Assembly (NCBI RefSeq): GCF_024281035.1
Contig: NZ_JAMXLH010000030.1
Span: 27,691-91,690 of the forward strand
Direction of reading: 5' to 3'
Length of the DNA: 64,000 nt
Source of the DNA: Paraburkholderia sp.
Lineage (GTDB): Bacteria > Pseudomonadota > Gammaproteobacteria > Burkholderiales > Burkholderiaceae
Under the pieces are notes generated by a model, which saw only the letters and a program-made list of their open reading frames with translations, had not been told where the DNA came from and did no database searches. Below, piece by piece: positions 1 to 9,139 of the stretch (its first letter is position 1; each line of letters opens with the position of its first letter). A program made the position numbers and the translations under genes.

Positions 1-776
1 TGATCACCGCGAACCTCAACGGCATTCGTTCGGCGGCGAAGAAGGGCTTCTTCGAGTGGTTCGGAGAACAGAAGGCCGACGTGCTGTGCGTGCAGGAAAT
101 CAAATGCTCGCAGGACGACATGACGCCCGAATTTCTCGCGCCGCACGATTTCACCGGCTATTTCCAGCATGCGGTGAAGAAGGGCTACAGCGGCGCGGGC
201 CTCTATACGCGCCATGAACCCGACGAGGTGATCATCGGCTTCGGCAGCGACGAGTTCGATCCCGAAGGACGCTACGTCGAGGCGCGCTTCGGCAAGCTGT
301 CGATCGTGTCGGTGTATGTGCCCTCGGGTTCGAGCGGCGATGAGCGCCAGGCCGCGAAATACCGCTTCATGGACGCGTTCATGCCGCATCTCACCGAACT
401 CGCGCGCGAGCGCGAAGTGATCGTGTGCGGCGACGTGAACATCGTCCACAAGGAAATCGACATCAAGAACTGGAAGGGCAACCAGAAGAACTCGGGCTGC
501 CTGCCGGAGGAGCGCGCGTGGCTCACGAAGCTCTTCGACGATGTCGGCTACGTCGACGTGTTCCGCACGCTCGATTCGCGGCCCGAGCAGTACACCTGGT
601 GGAGCAACCGCGGCCAGGCGTACGCGAAGAACGTGGGGTGGCGCATCGACTACGAGATCGCCACGCCCGGCATCGCGGCGACCGCGAAGCGCACGTCGAT
701 TTTCAGGGACATCAAGTTCAGCGACCACGCGCCGCTCACCATCGACTACGACTACAACTACAAGGTCGGGCGCTGA
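1..776 (+). CDS. xth: Exodeoxyribonuclease III, 5' end cut by window edge
   Basis: This is the apurinic/apyrimidinic endonuclease and 3'-5' exonuclease of base excision repair, acting on DNA in the cytoplasm. The frame is open from base 3 and reads TANLNGIRSAAKKGFF at its visible start, which is the normal N-terminus of the family, so only about two codons and the start are missing. The metal-binding glutamate is in VQEIKCSQ, the GDVNIVHKEIDIKNW block carries the Asp/Asn active-site pair, and the C-terminal SDHAPLTIDY holds the catalytic histidine. About 257 residues are visible, close to the usual 255-268. An internal GTG at 81 is in frame but would remove the first beta strand and is not the start. 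It converges with the M48 protease gene. Confidence 0.93.
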   Translation, partial: ITANLNGIRSAAKKGFFEWFGEQKADVLCVQEIKCSQDDMTPEFLAPHDFTGYFQHAVKKGYSGAGLYTRHEPDEVIIGFGSDEFDPEGRYVEARFGKLSIVSVYVPSGSSGDERQAAKYRFMDAFMPHLTELAREREVIVCGDVNIVHKEIDIKNWKGNQKNSGCLPEERAWLTKLFDDVGYVDVFRTLDSRPEQYTWWSNRGQAYAKNVGWRIDYEIATPGIAATAKRTSIFRDIKFSDHAPLTIDYDYNYKVGR

Positions 777-780
777 CCCC

Positions 781-822
781 CGTTGCGTGACATCGGGTGA
801 CGTTGGGTGATATTGGGTGACG
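781..822. repeat. Degenerate 10-bp tandem repeat between convergent genes
   Basis: Four 10-base units, cgttgcgtga, catcgggtga, cgttgggtga and tattgggtga, follow the xth stop codon and fill the gap to the M48 stop at 839. No hairpin terminator is visible in this junction. It is one of several short repeats next to gene 3' ends in this window. Confidence 0.6.
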
Positions 823-838
823 CGGAGCGGCGCCCGCG

Positions 839-1873
839 TCAGGGCGCTGCGATCTTGCGCCGTTGCGGCACGGCAATGCCCGCGTAGTCGGGCAGCGCAT
901 CGACCGATACGCCAATCGCCTTCGCATAGAGCGGCATCATGTCGGGCAGGCGCTTGACGATGTCGGCGCGGCGCGCGCTCGTGAACGGATGCACGTAGAT
1001 GAAGCCCTGATCGCGGTCGTTCTTCGTCGCTGCGGCGAGCTTGTCCCAGAGCGTGACCGCGGCGCGCGGATCGAAGCCCGCACGCGACGCTATGTCGCTG
1101 CCGATCACGTCGGCTTCGGTTTCGTCGGCGTGGCCGTAGTGCATTTCGACGAGCTGCGAGCCGATGCCGAGCGGAAACACGCCCAGATCGGCGAGCCCGA
1201 AGAGCTGCGGCACGCTGCCGGACTCGACCTGCGCCGCCTGCTGTTCGCCGAGGCGCTCGCGCACGTGCTCGCGCACCGCATGCGCGATCTCGTGGCCGAG
1301 CAGCATGCCGAATTCGTTGTCGTTGAGCTTCACGCGGTCGAGCAGGCCGCCATACACGACGATCTTGCCGCCCGGCAGGCAGTACATGCGGATATCCGGC
1401 GACCGGATCACCGCCACCTCCCATTTCCAGTTCTTCACGCGGTCGCCCCACTTCTGCGCGAAGGGCGCAAGGCGGTTCACGAAGAAGCGCACGCGCTCCA
1501 CGTGCGGGTCGCTGTCGGGATAGAGCCGGTCGGAGTGGGCCGCGCCGCGCACGATCTCGGCATATTCGGCGGCGGCCTGCGCCTCCAGCATCGGCGAGGG
1601 GATCAGGTTGCGGTACACGGCGCTATTGCCGAAGCGCACCTGACGGCCCGTGCTCATGCCCGGCGCCGGCGCCCGGGCGGCCAGATCGGAAGCGCTTTGC
1701 ACCGTGGATGCGGCGGGCCCGGTTACAGCGACAGCGCTTGCGGCCTGCGCGCCGCCCACGTGCGATGCCATAAACGCCGCCAGCAGCGCCGCCGCGAGTG
1801 CCAGTGCGCCGTGCCGGCGCGGGCGGCGAGGTGCCGGATGCGTTGCGGGCACGGCAATGTGCTGCGGGGTCAC
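839..1873 (-). CDS. M48 family metalloprotease, exported or membrane-anchored
   Basis: This is a zinc metalloprotease of the M48 (Ste24/HtpX/BepA-like) family. The GTG start at 1873 overlaps the stop of the AmpG-type gene by four bases (GTGA) and has GGAG nine bases upstream, which argues for translational coupling; it gives 344 residues. A basic then hydrophobic N-terminus (about residues 16-45) looks like a signal peptide or membrane anchor. The zinc motif HEIAH lies at residues 194-198 inside MLLGHEIAHAVREH, and DETEAD about 45 residues later supplies the third ligand. BepA-like proteases act in envelope quality control, so a periplasmic role is likely, but the natural substrate is unknown. 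There are no TPR repeats in the visible C-terminus, unlike BepA. Co-transcription with a muropeptide permease may mean a cell-wall connection, which is inference. Confidence 0.88.
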   Translation of the reverse strand: MTPQHIAVPATHPAPRRPRRHGALALAAALLAAFMASHVGGAQAASAVAVTGPAASTVQSASDLAARAPAPGMSTGRQVRFGNSAVYRNLIPSPMLEAQAAAEYAEIVRGAAHSDRLYPDSDPHVERVRFFVNRLAPFAQKWGDRVKNWKWEVAVIRSPDIRMYCLPGGKIVVYGGLLDRVKLNDNEFGMLLGHEIAHAVREHVRERLGEQQAAQVESGSVPQLFGLADLGVFPLGIGSQLVEMHYGHADETEADVIGSDIASRAGFDPRAAVTLWDKLAAATKNDRDQGFIYVHPFTSARRADIVKRLPDMMPLYAKAIGVSVDALPDYAGIAVPQRRKIAAP

Positions 1874-3276
1874 GACCTGATTCTCCACGGGGCGATACGG
1901 ACCAGCAGGAGCATACCCGGTACAGCGAGTGCCGTGCAGAGGATGAAGTAGTCGAACCAGCCGATCTTTGCGACCAGATAACCGCTCGCTGCGGACGCGA
2001 GTGTGCGCGGCACGGCGGCGAGACTCGTGAAGAGCGCGAACTGGGTGGCCGTGTAGCGCGGATCGGTGGTGCTCGCGATATAGGCGGTGAACGCGGCGAG
2101 CGTGAGACCGGTCGCGAACGTCTCGAAGCCGTAGACGAGCGCGAGCGCCACGGCGCGCGGATCGAGCGAGAGCTGCAGGTTCCAGCCCAATGCGCTCGTG
2201 ACCTGCGACACGGCATGGCTCGTGGCGACGACAGCGTCGTAGATCGCCGCGAGCGACGGCGAGCCGGGCCCGAGTTGCGCGAGCCACGCGAAGCCGAGCG
2301 TCGAGACCATCTGCAGGAAACCGAAGATCCACAGGCCGCGCCCGATGCCGATCTTCACGAGCGCCACGCCGCCGACGATGCCGCCCGCGAGGCTCGCGCC
2401 GAACGCCGTCATCTTGGCGATCACGCCGATTTCCGTGCGCGAGTAGCCGATATCGAGGAAGAACGACGTCGAGAGCGTGGTGGCCATCGTGTCGCCGAGC
2501 TTGTAGAGGAAGATGAACGCGAGCACGAAGAGCGCGCCTTTCCAGCCGTCGCGGCGCACGAATTCCGCGAACGGCTGCACGATCGCCGCGCGCAGGTTCT
2601 TCGGCGGCACGCCGTGCGCCTCGGGCTCGCTCACCACAAGCGCCATGATCATGCCGGGAATCATGAATGCGGCCGTGACGATGAACACGGTCTGCCACGG
2701 CAGGTGATCGGAGAGGATCAGCGCGAGCGAGCCGGGCACGAGCGCGGCGATCTTGTACGCGTTCACGTGCACTGCGTTGCCGAGGCCCTGCTGCGTGTCG
2801 GTCAGCAGCTCGCGCCGGTAGGCGTCGATGGCGATGTCCTGGCTTGCGCCGAAGAACGCGACGAGCGCAGTGAGCGCGGCCACGGTCCAGATCGCGTTCT
2901 TCGGCGAGACGAAGCCGAGTGCCGCGATGGCGAGCGCCACGAGAATCTGCGTGACGAGCATCCAGCCGCGCCGGCGGCCCGGACGCCAGCCCGGCAGGCG
3001 CGGCACGTAGCGGTCCATCAGCGGCGCCCAGACGAACTTCCAGGTGTAAGGGAACTGGATCAGCGCGAAGAGGCCGATTTCCTTGAGGTTGACGCCCTCG
3101 GAGCGCAGCCACGCCTGCACGAGATAGACAAGCGTGAAAAGCGGCAGCCCGGAGGTGAAGCCGAGAAACACGCAGATCAGCATGTGCGTGTTCAGATACG
3201 CCCGCCAGCCAGGATGTTCTTCGTGCGCGTCTACGTGAATGTTGCGGGCGGGGGCCTCGTGGGCTGGATTCGGCAT
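1870..3276 (-). CDS. ampG: AmpG-type muropeptide / MFS permease
   Basis: This is an inner-membrane MFS permease of the AmpG group, which imports anhydro-muropeptides released during peptidoglycan turnover and so influences beta-lactamase induction in many Gram-negatives. The sequence has the twelve-helix pattern with the early signature FLGFTSGLPLFTL and the first cytoplasmic loop APLMDRYVPRLPGWRPGRR, both typical of AmpG. I start it at the ATG at 3276 (468 residues); an in-frame GTG at 3327 would add 17 residues (FFRPRPTKTAAAADDD...), and neither has a good ribosome binding site, so the start is uncertain. The N-terminal extension before the first helix is hydrophilic. It is followed without a gap by the M48 protease and preceded by metW, whose stop is 70 bases upstream. 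Confidence 0.85.
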   Translation of the reverse strand: MPNPAHEAPARNIHVDAHEEHPGWRAYLNTHMLICVFLGFTSGLPLFTLVYLVQAWLRSEGVNLKEIGLFALIQFPYTWKFVWAPLMDRYVPRLPGWRPGRRRGWMLVTQILVALAIAALGFVSPKNAIWTVAALTALVAFFGASQDIAIDAYRRELLTDTQQGLGNAVHVNAYKIAALVPGSLALILSDHLPWQTVFIVTAAFMIPGMIMALVVSEPEAHGVPPKNLRAAIVQPFAEFVRRDGWKGALFVLAFIFLYKLGDTMATTLSTSFFLDIGYSRTEIGVIAKMTAFGASLAGGIVGGVALVKIGIGRGLWIFGFLQMVSTLGFAWLAQLGPGSPSLAAIYDAVVATSHAVSQVTSALGWNLQLSLDPRAVALALVYGFETFATGLTLAAFTAYIASTTDPRYTATQFALFTSLAAVPRTLASAASGYLVAKIGWFDYFILCTALAVPGMLLLVRIAPWRIRS

Positions 3277-3345
3277 GTCGTCGTCAGCGGCGGCGGCGGT
3301 TTTTGTGGGTCTGGGTCGAAAAAACACGCCGCGCTGCCGGCGACG

Positions 3346-3950
3346 TTATTTTTTCCTTACGCGATAGACCGCAAGACTACCACGCCAGTTCACGCCCCAT
3401 CGAACGGTCTGACCGCCGTGCAGTACGGCGCGGTCAAGAATTTCGACACCCACTTCGGGTGCGAGCGCTTCGAAATCCTTTACGGTGAGCACGCGCACGT
3501 TCGGCGTGTTGTGCCACTGGTAGGGCAGCGACTTCGAAACCGGCATGCGTCCGCGCAGCACCGACAGCCGGTGCGGCCAGTAGCCGAAGTTCGGGAACGA
3601 GACGATGCATTCCTTGCCCACGCGCGCGGTCTCGCGCAGGATCGCGGCCGTCTGGTGGATGGTCTGCAGCGTCTGCGAGAGGATCGCGAAGTCGAAACTC
3701 GCGTCCTCGAAGAGGCGCAGGCCGTCTTCCAGGTTCTGCTGGATCACGTTGATGCCGTTCGCCACCGAGGCGAGCACGCCCGCATCGTTGATCTCGATGC
3801 CGTAGCCCGTGCATTCCAGCTCTTCGCCGAGCAGCGCGAGCAGCGAGCCGTCGCCGCAGCCGAGATCGAGCACCGTCGAGCGTGGCTCGATCCAGCGTGC
3901 GATGGTGCGGAAGTCGGGACGGGCGGAAAGACTGTCGAAAGCGCTCGGGT

Positions 3951-3954
<4 letters not shown>
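3346..3954 (-). CDS. metW: Methionine biosynthesis protein MetW
   Basis: MetW is a class I SAM-dependent methyltransferase-fold protein that partners MetX in homoserine acylation in many proteobacteria; its exact activity is not settled. The glycine-rich motif I is clear as [12 protein letters not shown] near residue 33, followed by [10 protein letters not shown] and [13 protein letters not shown], which are hallmark MetW blocks. The start ATG at 3954 overlaps the metX stop by four bases (ATGA), so the two are translated together; length is 202 residues, normal for the family. It shares the SAM-II-controlled transcript with metX. Confidence 0.95.
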
Positions 3955-5096
<1,142 letters not shown>

Positions 5097-5172
5097 TCGT
5101 TCCGCCTTGGTTTTTCGGGGCGGCTAGACGGTGTCGGCGGGCGCGAAATGCGGTGGGTTGGCTCGGCTGACG

Positions 5173-5258
5173 ACCTCTTTAGCCGCATTTGTAATGAACC
5201 CGGCAGCCGTGGCTTTCGGGTTCGCGCGCCCGCAATCGAGTCAGCAAATCGGCGCGTG
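5173..5258 (-). promoter_or_regulatory. SAM-II riboswitch controlling metXW
   Basis: Read on the minus strand the element begins cacgcgccgatttgctgact, closes its first stem with ggcgcg, and ends with caaatgcggctaaagagg. This fits the SAM-II (metA/SAM-alpha) aptamer: a P1 stem CGCGCC/GGCGCG, the loop GATTT and ATTGC, and the 3' segment AAATG..GCTAAA..AGG, whose CAAAT can pair with ATTTG of the loop to form the pseudoknot. An extra hairpin GAACCC/GGGTTC is inserted in the joining segment, where SAM-II representatives vary in length. SAM-II binding normally masks ribosome access, but here the metX start is about 76 bases further on, so the expression platform may be indirect. Confidence 0.85.
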
Positions 5259-5279
5259 GATGTCAGAAGACAAGCGCAG

Positions 5280-5285
5280 AGTATA
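5280..5285 (-). promoter_or_regulatory. Putative -10 box for metXW
   Basis: The minus strand reads TATACT here, about 20 bases before the riboswitch. A TTGCCG about 15-16 bases upstream is a weak -35. The placement fits a transcript starting shortly before the aptamer. Confidence 0.45.
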
Positions 5286-5357
5286 GCGGAAATTGCGCCC
5301 CGGCAATGCGGTGAATCAACCGGGGCGGCGAATGGAGCGCACGGTGGGCGGTACGCA

Positions 5358-5939
5358 TTACGCCATCGCGGGATGCATATTGCGCCAGCGCCGCAGCTGG
5401 AGCGCGGCGACGATCATCAGGAAGCCGTAGACGAACGCATAGGCGGCGATCAGCCAGATCAGCGAAAGCGCGCCCGCGCCGGGGAACATCACGATGAAGA
5501 AGCCGACGACGGCCGAGAGCAGCCCCGAGAGCCCGACCGCCCAGGGATGCGCGATGGCGCGGCGATACTGGAAGGCGTAGATGATCTCGAAGACGCCGAT
5601 GGCGAGCGCCCAGAAGCCGATGATCATGACGAGGATGATGGCCGTTTCCTTGGGCCAGAAGAACGCGACGAAACCGGCGATCACGCCGATCAGGCCCACG
5701 AAGATATAACTCCAGCGTCGTGTTCCGCCGCCGCGCGCACCGTAGATCAGCGCGAAGGCGCCGTCGACGATGGCGTAGGCGCCCCAGACGAGCGCGAGCG
5801 CGAGGACGGTCCACTTCGGCCAGGCAAGCGCGATCACGCCGAAAAGGATGGCCGAGATGCCGCGGGCGAGGAGCCAGCCCCAGTGGGCGGACAGACCGGA
5901 AAGGAGCGGGAGCGGAGCGCTGGGCAACGAGTGGTTCAT
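5358..5939 (-). CDS. HdeD family (DUF308) membrane protein
   Basis: This is a six-helix inner-membrane protein of the HdeD/DUF308 type. HdeD is linked to acid resistance in E. coli, but most relatives have no proven function. The sequence alternates hydrophobic helices with short charged turns, beginning HWGWLLARGISAILFGVIA and repeating the same two-helix pattern three times, as the family does. The ATG at 5939 has AGGAG nine bases upstream and gives 193 residues; an in-frame codon nine residues earlier lacks such support. It sits alone between metXW and slmA on the minus strand. No regulatory signal is evident. Confidence 0.85.
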   Translation of the reverse strand: MNHSLPSAPLPLLSGLSAHWGWLLARGISAILFGVIALAWPKWTVLALALVWGAYAIVDGAFALIYGARGGGTRRWSYIFVGLIGVIAGFVAFFWPKETAIILVMIIGFWALAIGVFEIIYAFQYRRAIAHPWAVGLSGLLSAVVGFFIVMFPGAGALSLIWLIAAYAFVYGFLMIVAALQLRRWRNMHPAMA

Positions 5940-6030
5940 GCGTTTGTTCTCCTTGTTGTGGAGCACAGTGCCGATGCGCGCCGCAGCCTGACGAGTACAC
6001 GGCCCCAGCCGTGCCGCCGGCCGACCGCGC

Positions 6031-6062
6031 GCCGTCGCGCCGTCGCGCCAACGCGCCAGTAC
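6031..6062. repeat. 8-bp tandem repeat 3' of slmA
   Basis: Units gccgtcgc, gccgtcgc, gccaacgc and gccagtac lie about 40 bases past the slmA stop codon, in the gap before the HdeD-like gene. Confidence 0.5.
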
Positions 6063-6101
6063 GCACGCGTGCAGTCGTTCCGTCGTGCCAGCGCGAGCGC
6101 G

Positions 6102-6806
6102 TTACTGCAGGATCACGCGAATCTGCTCGTCGGCGTGCTCGACCGGCGAGCGCGTGAAGCCGCTTTGCGCGTAGCGATGCCAGCAGCCGATCACGTAGCG
6201 CACGAGCAGGTTGGCGCGCATAGCCGGATCGTACCCCTTCGGTAGGGCCGTTGCGCCGGGGTTGTGCGTGCTCTCGCCGCTGCCGTCGCCCCTGTCCTCG
6301 CCGCTCTCGCTGCCTTCGGCGACGCCCACGCGCAGGCACTGGCGCAGCGACGCCTCGATCCGGTCGAGCATCTGGTTCACGCGCTCGGCCAGCCGCTCGT
6401 GCTCGCCCACGAGCGCTTCGCAGGTCAGCACGCGCGTCATCCCGGCGTTCTTGGTGGCGAAGTTGATGAGCATGAGCGCGATGGCGCGCGCCTGCAGCAC
6501 GCCGCTCGGCTCCTTCGCGACGATCTGGTTGATGAGCGCGAACAGTGTCTGTTCGATGAAATCGATGAGCCCCTCGTACATCTGGGCCTTGCTCGCGAAA
6601 TGGCGGTAGAGCGCGGCCTCGGAAACGCCGAGCCGCGCGGCCAGCGCCGCCGTCGTGATCTTCTCGCCGCGCGGCGTTTCGAGCATCGACGCGAGCGTCT
6701 GCAAAATGTGAATACGGCGCTCGCCCGGCTTCGGGCGGCCGGTGCGGTGCACTACGCCCGAGGGCGCTGATGTTACGACTGCGTCACGCGTGTCTGTCGG
6801 CTGCAT
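6102..6806 (-). CDS. slmA: Nucleoid occlusion factor SlmA (TetR family)
   Basis: SlmA binds chromosomal SBS sites and blocks FtsZ assembly over the nucleoid. The N-terminal half matches SlmA closely in layout: RRIHILQTLASMLE, then the helix-turn-helix TTAALAARLGVSEAALYRHF, then FIEQTLFALINQI. The ligand/FtsZ-interaction half keeps GMTRVLTCEALVGEHERL and RIEASLRQCLR. Between this and the last helices is a hydrophilic, low-complexity insert rich in Gly, Ser, Glu and Asp (GSESGEDRGDGSGES), which is longer than in E. coli and probably a surface loop. Length is 234 residues from an ATG with AGGGG upstream. It is the last gene of the argB / HAD / slmA run on the minus strand. Confidence 0.9.
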   Translation of the reverse strand: MQPTDTRDAVVTSAPSGVVHRTGRPKPGERRIHILQTLASMLETPRGEKITTAALAARLGVSEAALYRHFASKAQMYEGLIDFIEQTLFALINQIVAKEPSGVLQARAIALMLINFATKNAGMTRVLTCEALVGEHERLAERVNQMLDRIEASLRQCLRVGVAEGSESGEDRGDGSGESTHNPGATALPKGYDPAMRANLLVRYVIGCWHRYAQSGFTRSPVEHADEQIRVILQ

Positions 6807-6857
6807 GAATGTCGCCCCTGATCTTGCCGCCGAAGTCCTTTTCCAGCGGTCACGTCC

Positions 6858-7604
6858 TCACCCCGTCTGCCGCAGTCGTCCCGACTGCAGGCCGGCGTGT
6901 AGCGATTTTAACGAACGAACGCGATGATCGACATAGTGCGGTCTGCCGCTGCGGCCCGCGCGCATCGCCGGCGCGCGCTCGGGCAGGTGGCCGGTGATCC
7001 AGACCGTCTGGATGCCGAGCTGCCGGTAGCGCTTCAGATGGCCGCGCGTGTCCTCGATCAGGATGGCATCGGCAAGCGATGCCCCGGCGCGGCGCAGCGT
7101 CGCGCGCAACATGGCCCGGTCGGGCTTCGCGCGCCAGCCGCGGCGCGTGCGCATGTGCTCGATGGCGACCACGCGCTCGAAGAGCCGCGCGATGCCGAGT
7201 TCCGCGAGCACCGCGCGCGCATAGGCTTCGGGCGCGTTGGTCAGCACGATCTTGCGGCCCGGCAGCGCGGCGAGGATGCGTGCGAGTCCGCGTTCGGCGA
7301 CGAGCATCGCGCGCAGGTCGGGGAAGGTGTGGACGACCTTGAGGAAGTCGTGCGGATCGACGGGATGGTGGCGCGTGAGGCCGAGCAGCGCCGCGCCGTA
7401 GCGGTGCGTGTAGCTCGTGCGCAGATGGTTCGCGACGTCGTGGCTCACGCCGAGCGCATCGACGATGTATTGCGTCATCGCCTGGTTGATGGCCGGGAAG
7501 ATCGCGTGCGACGCGCCGTGCAGCGTGTTGTCGAGGTCGAAGAGCCAGACCGGCGTGCGCGCGGCGCGCTGCGGCCGGTGTTGGCGCGCTCGTGCGATGG
7601 TCAT
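6858..7604 (-). CDS. HAD-superfamily pyrimidine 5'-nucleotidase
   Basis: This is a cytoplasmic HAD-fold phosphatase of the pyrimidine 5'-nucleotidase (SDT1/PPN-like) group, which dephosphorylates nucleoside monophosphates. Motif I is VWLFDLDNTLHGA near residue 19, the cap carries YGAALLGLTRHHPVDPHDF, motif II is IVLTNAPEAY, and motif III/IV is KPDRAMLRATLRRAG followed by ILIEDTRGHLKRYRQLG. The length of 248 residues is usual. The ATG at 7604 has GAGGG six bases upstream. In many Burkholderiales argB, this HAD gene and slmA are adjacent, as here; the spacing to argB is 43 bases, so they may share a transcript. The true substrate is not shown by the sequence. Confidence 0.88.
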   Translation of the reverse strand: MTIARARQHRPQRAARTPVWLFDLDNTLHGASHAIFPAINQAMTQYIVDALGVSHDVANHLRTSYTHRYGAALLGLTRHHPVDPHDFLKVVHTFPDLRAMLVAERGLARILAALPGRKIVLTNAPEAYARAVLAELGIARLFERVVAIEHMRTRRGWRAKPDRAMLRATLRRAGASLADAILIEDTRGHLKRYRQLGIQTVWITGHLPERAPAMRAGRSGRPHYVDHRVRSLKSLHAGLQSGRLRQTG

Positions 7605-7647
7605 GGAGGCCCTCAGGGAGCGGCGCGAACGCGCGCCGCCGCAAACT

Positions 7648-8781
<1,134 letters not shown>

Positions 8782-8826
8782 TCATTTCCGTACTGCCGAC
8801 ACCGGCTTCACGATGAGCGCGCCGCC

Positions 8827-9072
8827 ATGACCGCCCCAGTCACTTCCGCCGCCAGTCTCAAATGCGCGCGCTGCCCGCGCTGCGGTCGGGCCTTCGACTG
8901 CGGCCGGAACACCGAACCTTTCGATTGCTGGTGCCGCACGCTTCCTGCGCTTGCCGCGAACCAGCTCGATCCGCGCGGACGCTGCCTGTGTCCCGAATGC
9001 CTGGCCGACGCGGCGGCGGCCTCCGCAGCCGCGCCGGGCGACGGCGTGGGCAGCGGCCCTCGCGCGACTTGA
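8827..9072 (+). CDS. Cysteine-rich CWC family protein
   Basis: This 81-residue protein has eight cysteines: CARCPRCGRAFDCG near the N-terminus, the signature FDCWC, and CLCPEC near the C-terminus. The arrangement is that of the Cys_rich_CWC family, small proteobacterial proteins of unknown function that probably bind zinc or another metal as two zinc-ribbon-like knuckles. The ATG at 8827 is the first start that leaves the first CxxC intact. It stands alone, divergent from argB and convergent with the TPR-glycosyltransferase gene. The C-terminal 20 residues are Ala/Gly-rich and probably disordered. Confidence 0.75.
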   Translation: MTAPVTSAASLKCARCPRCGRAFDCGRNTEPFDCWCRTLPALAANQLDPRGRCLCPECLADAAAASAAAPGDGVGSGPRAT

Positions 9073-9139
9073 CCGGCGCAACGCCTTGCATGTCCTGCAC
9101 GCGCCCGGCTCGCGATCAGGTCAGCGCGCCAGTTAGCGC

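Noticed and set aside
839..3112. A 757-codon minus-strand open frame covering both the protease and most of the AmpG-type gene
   Set aside because: Only its last 344 codons are the M48 protease. The upstream part is an Arg/Ala/Gly-rich shadow of the AmpG frame.
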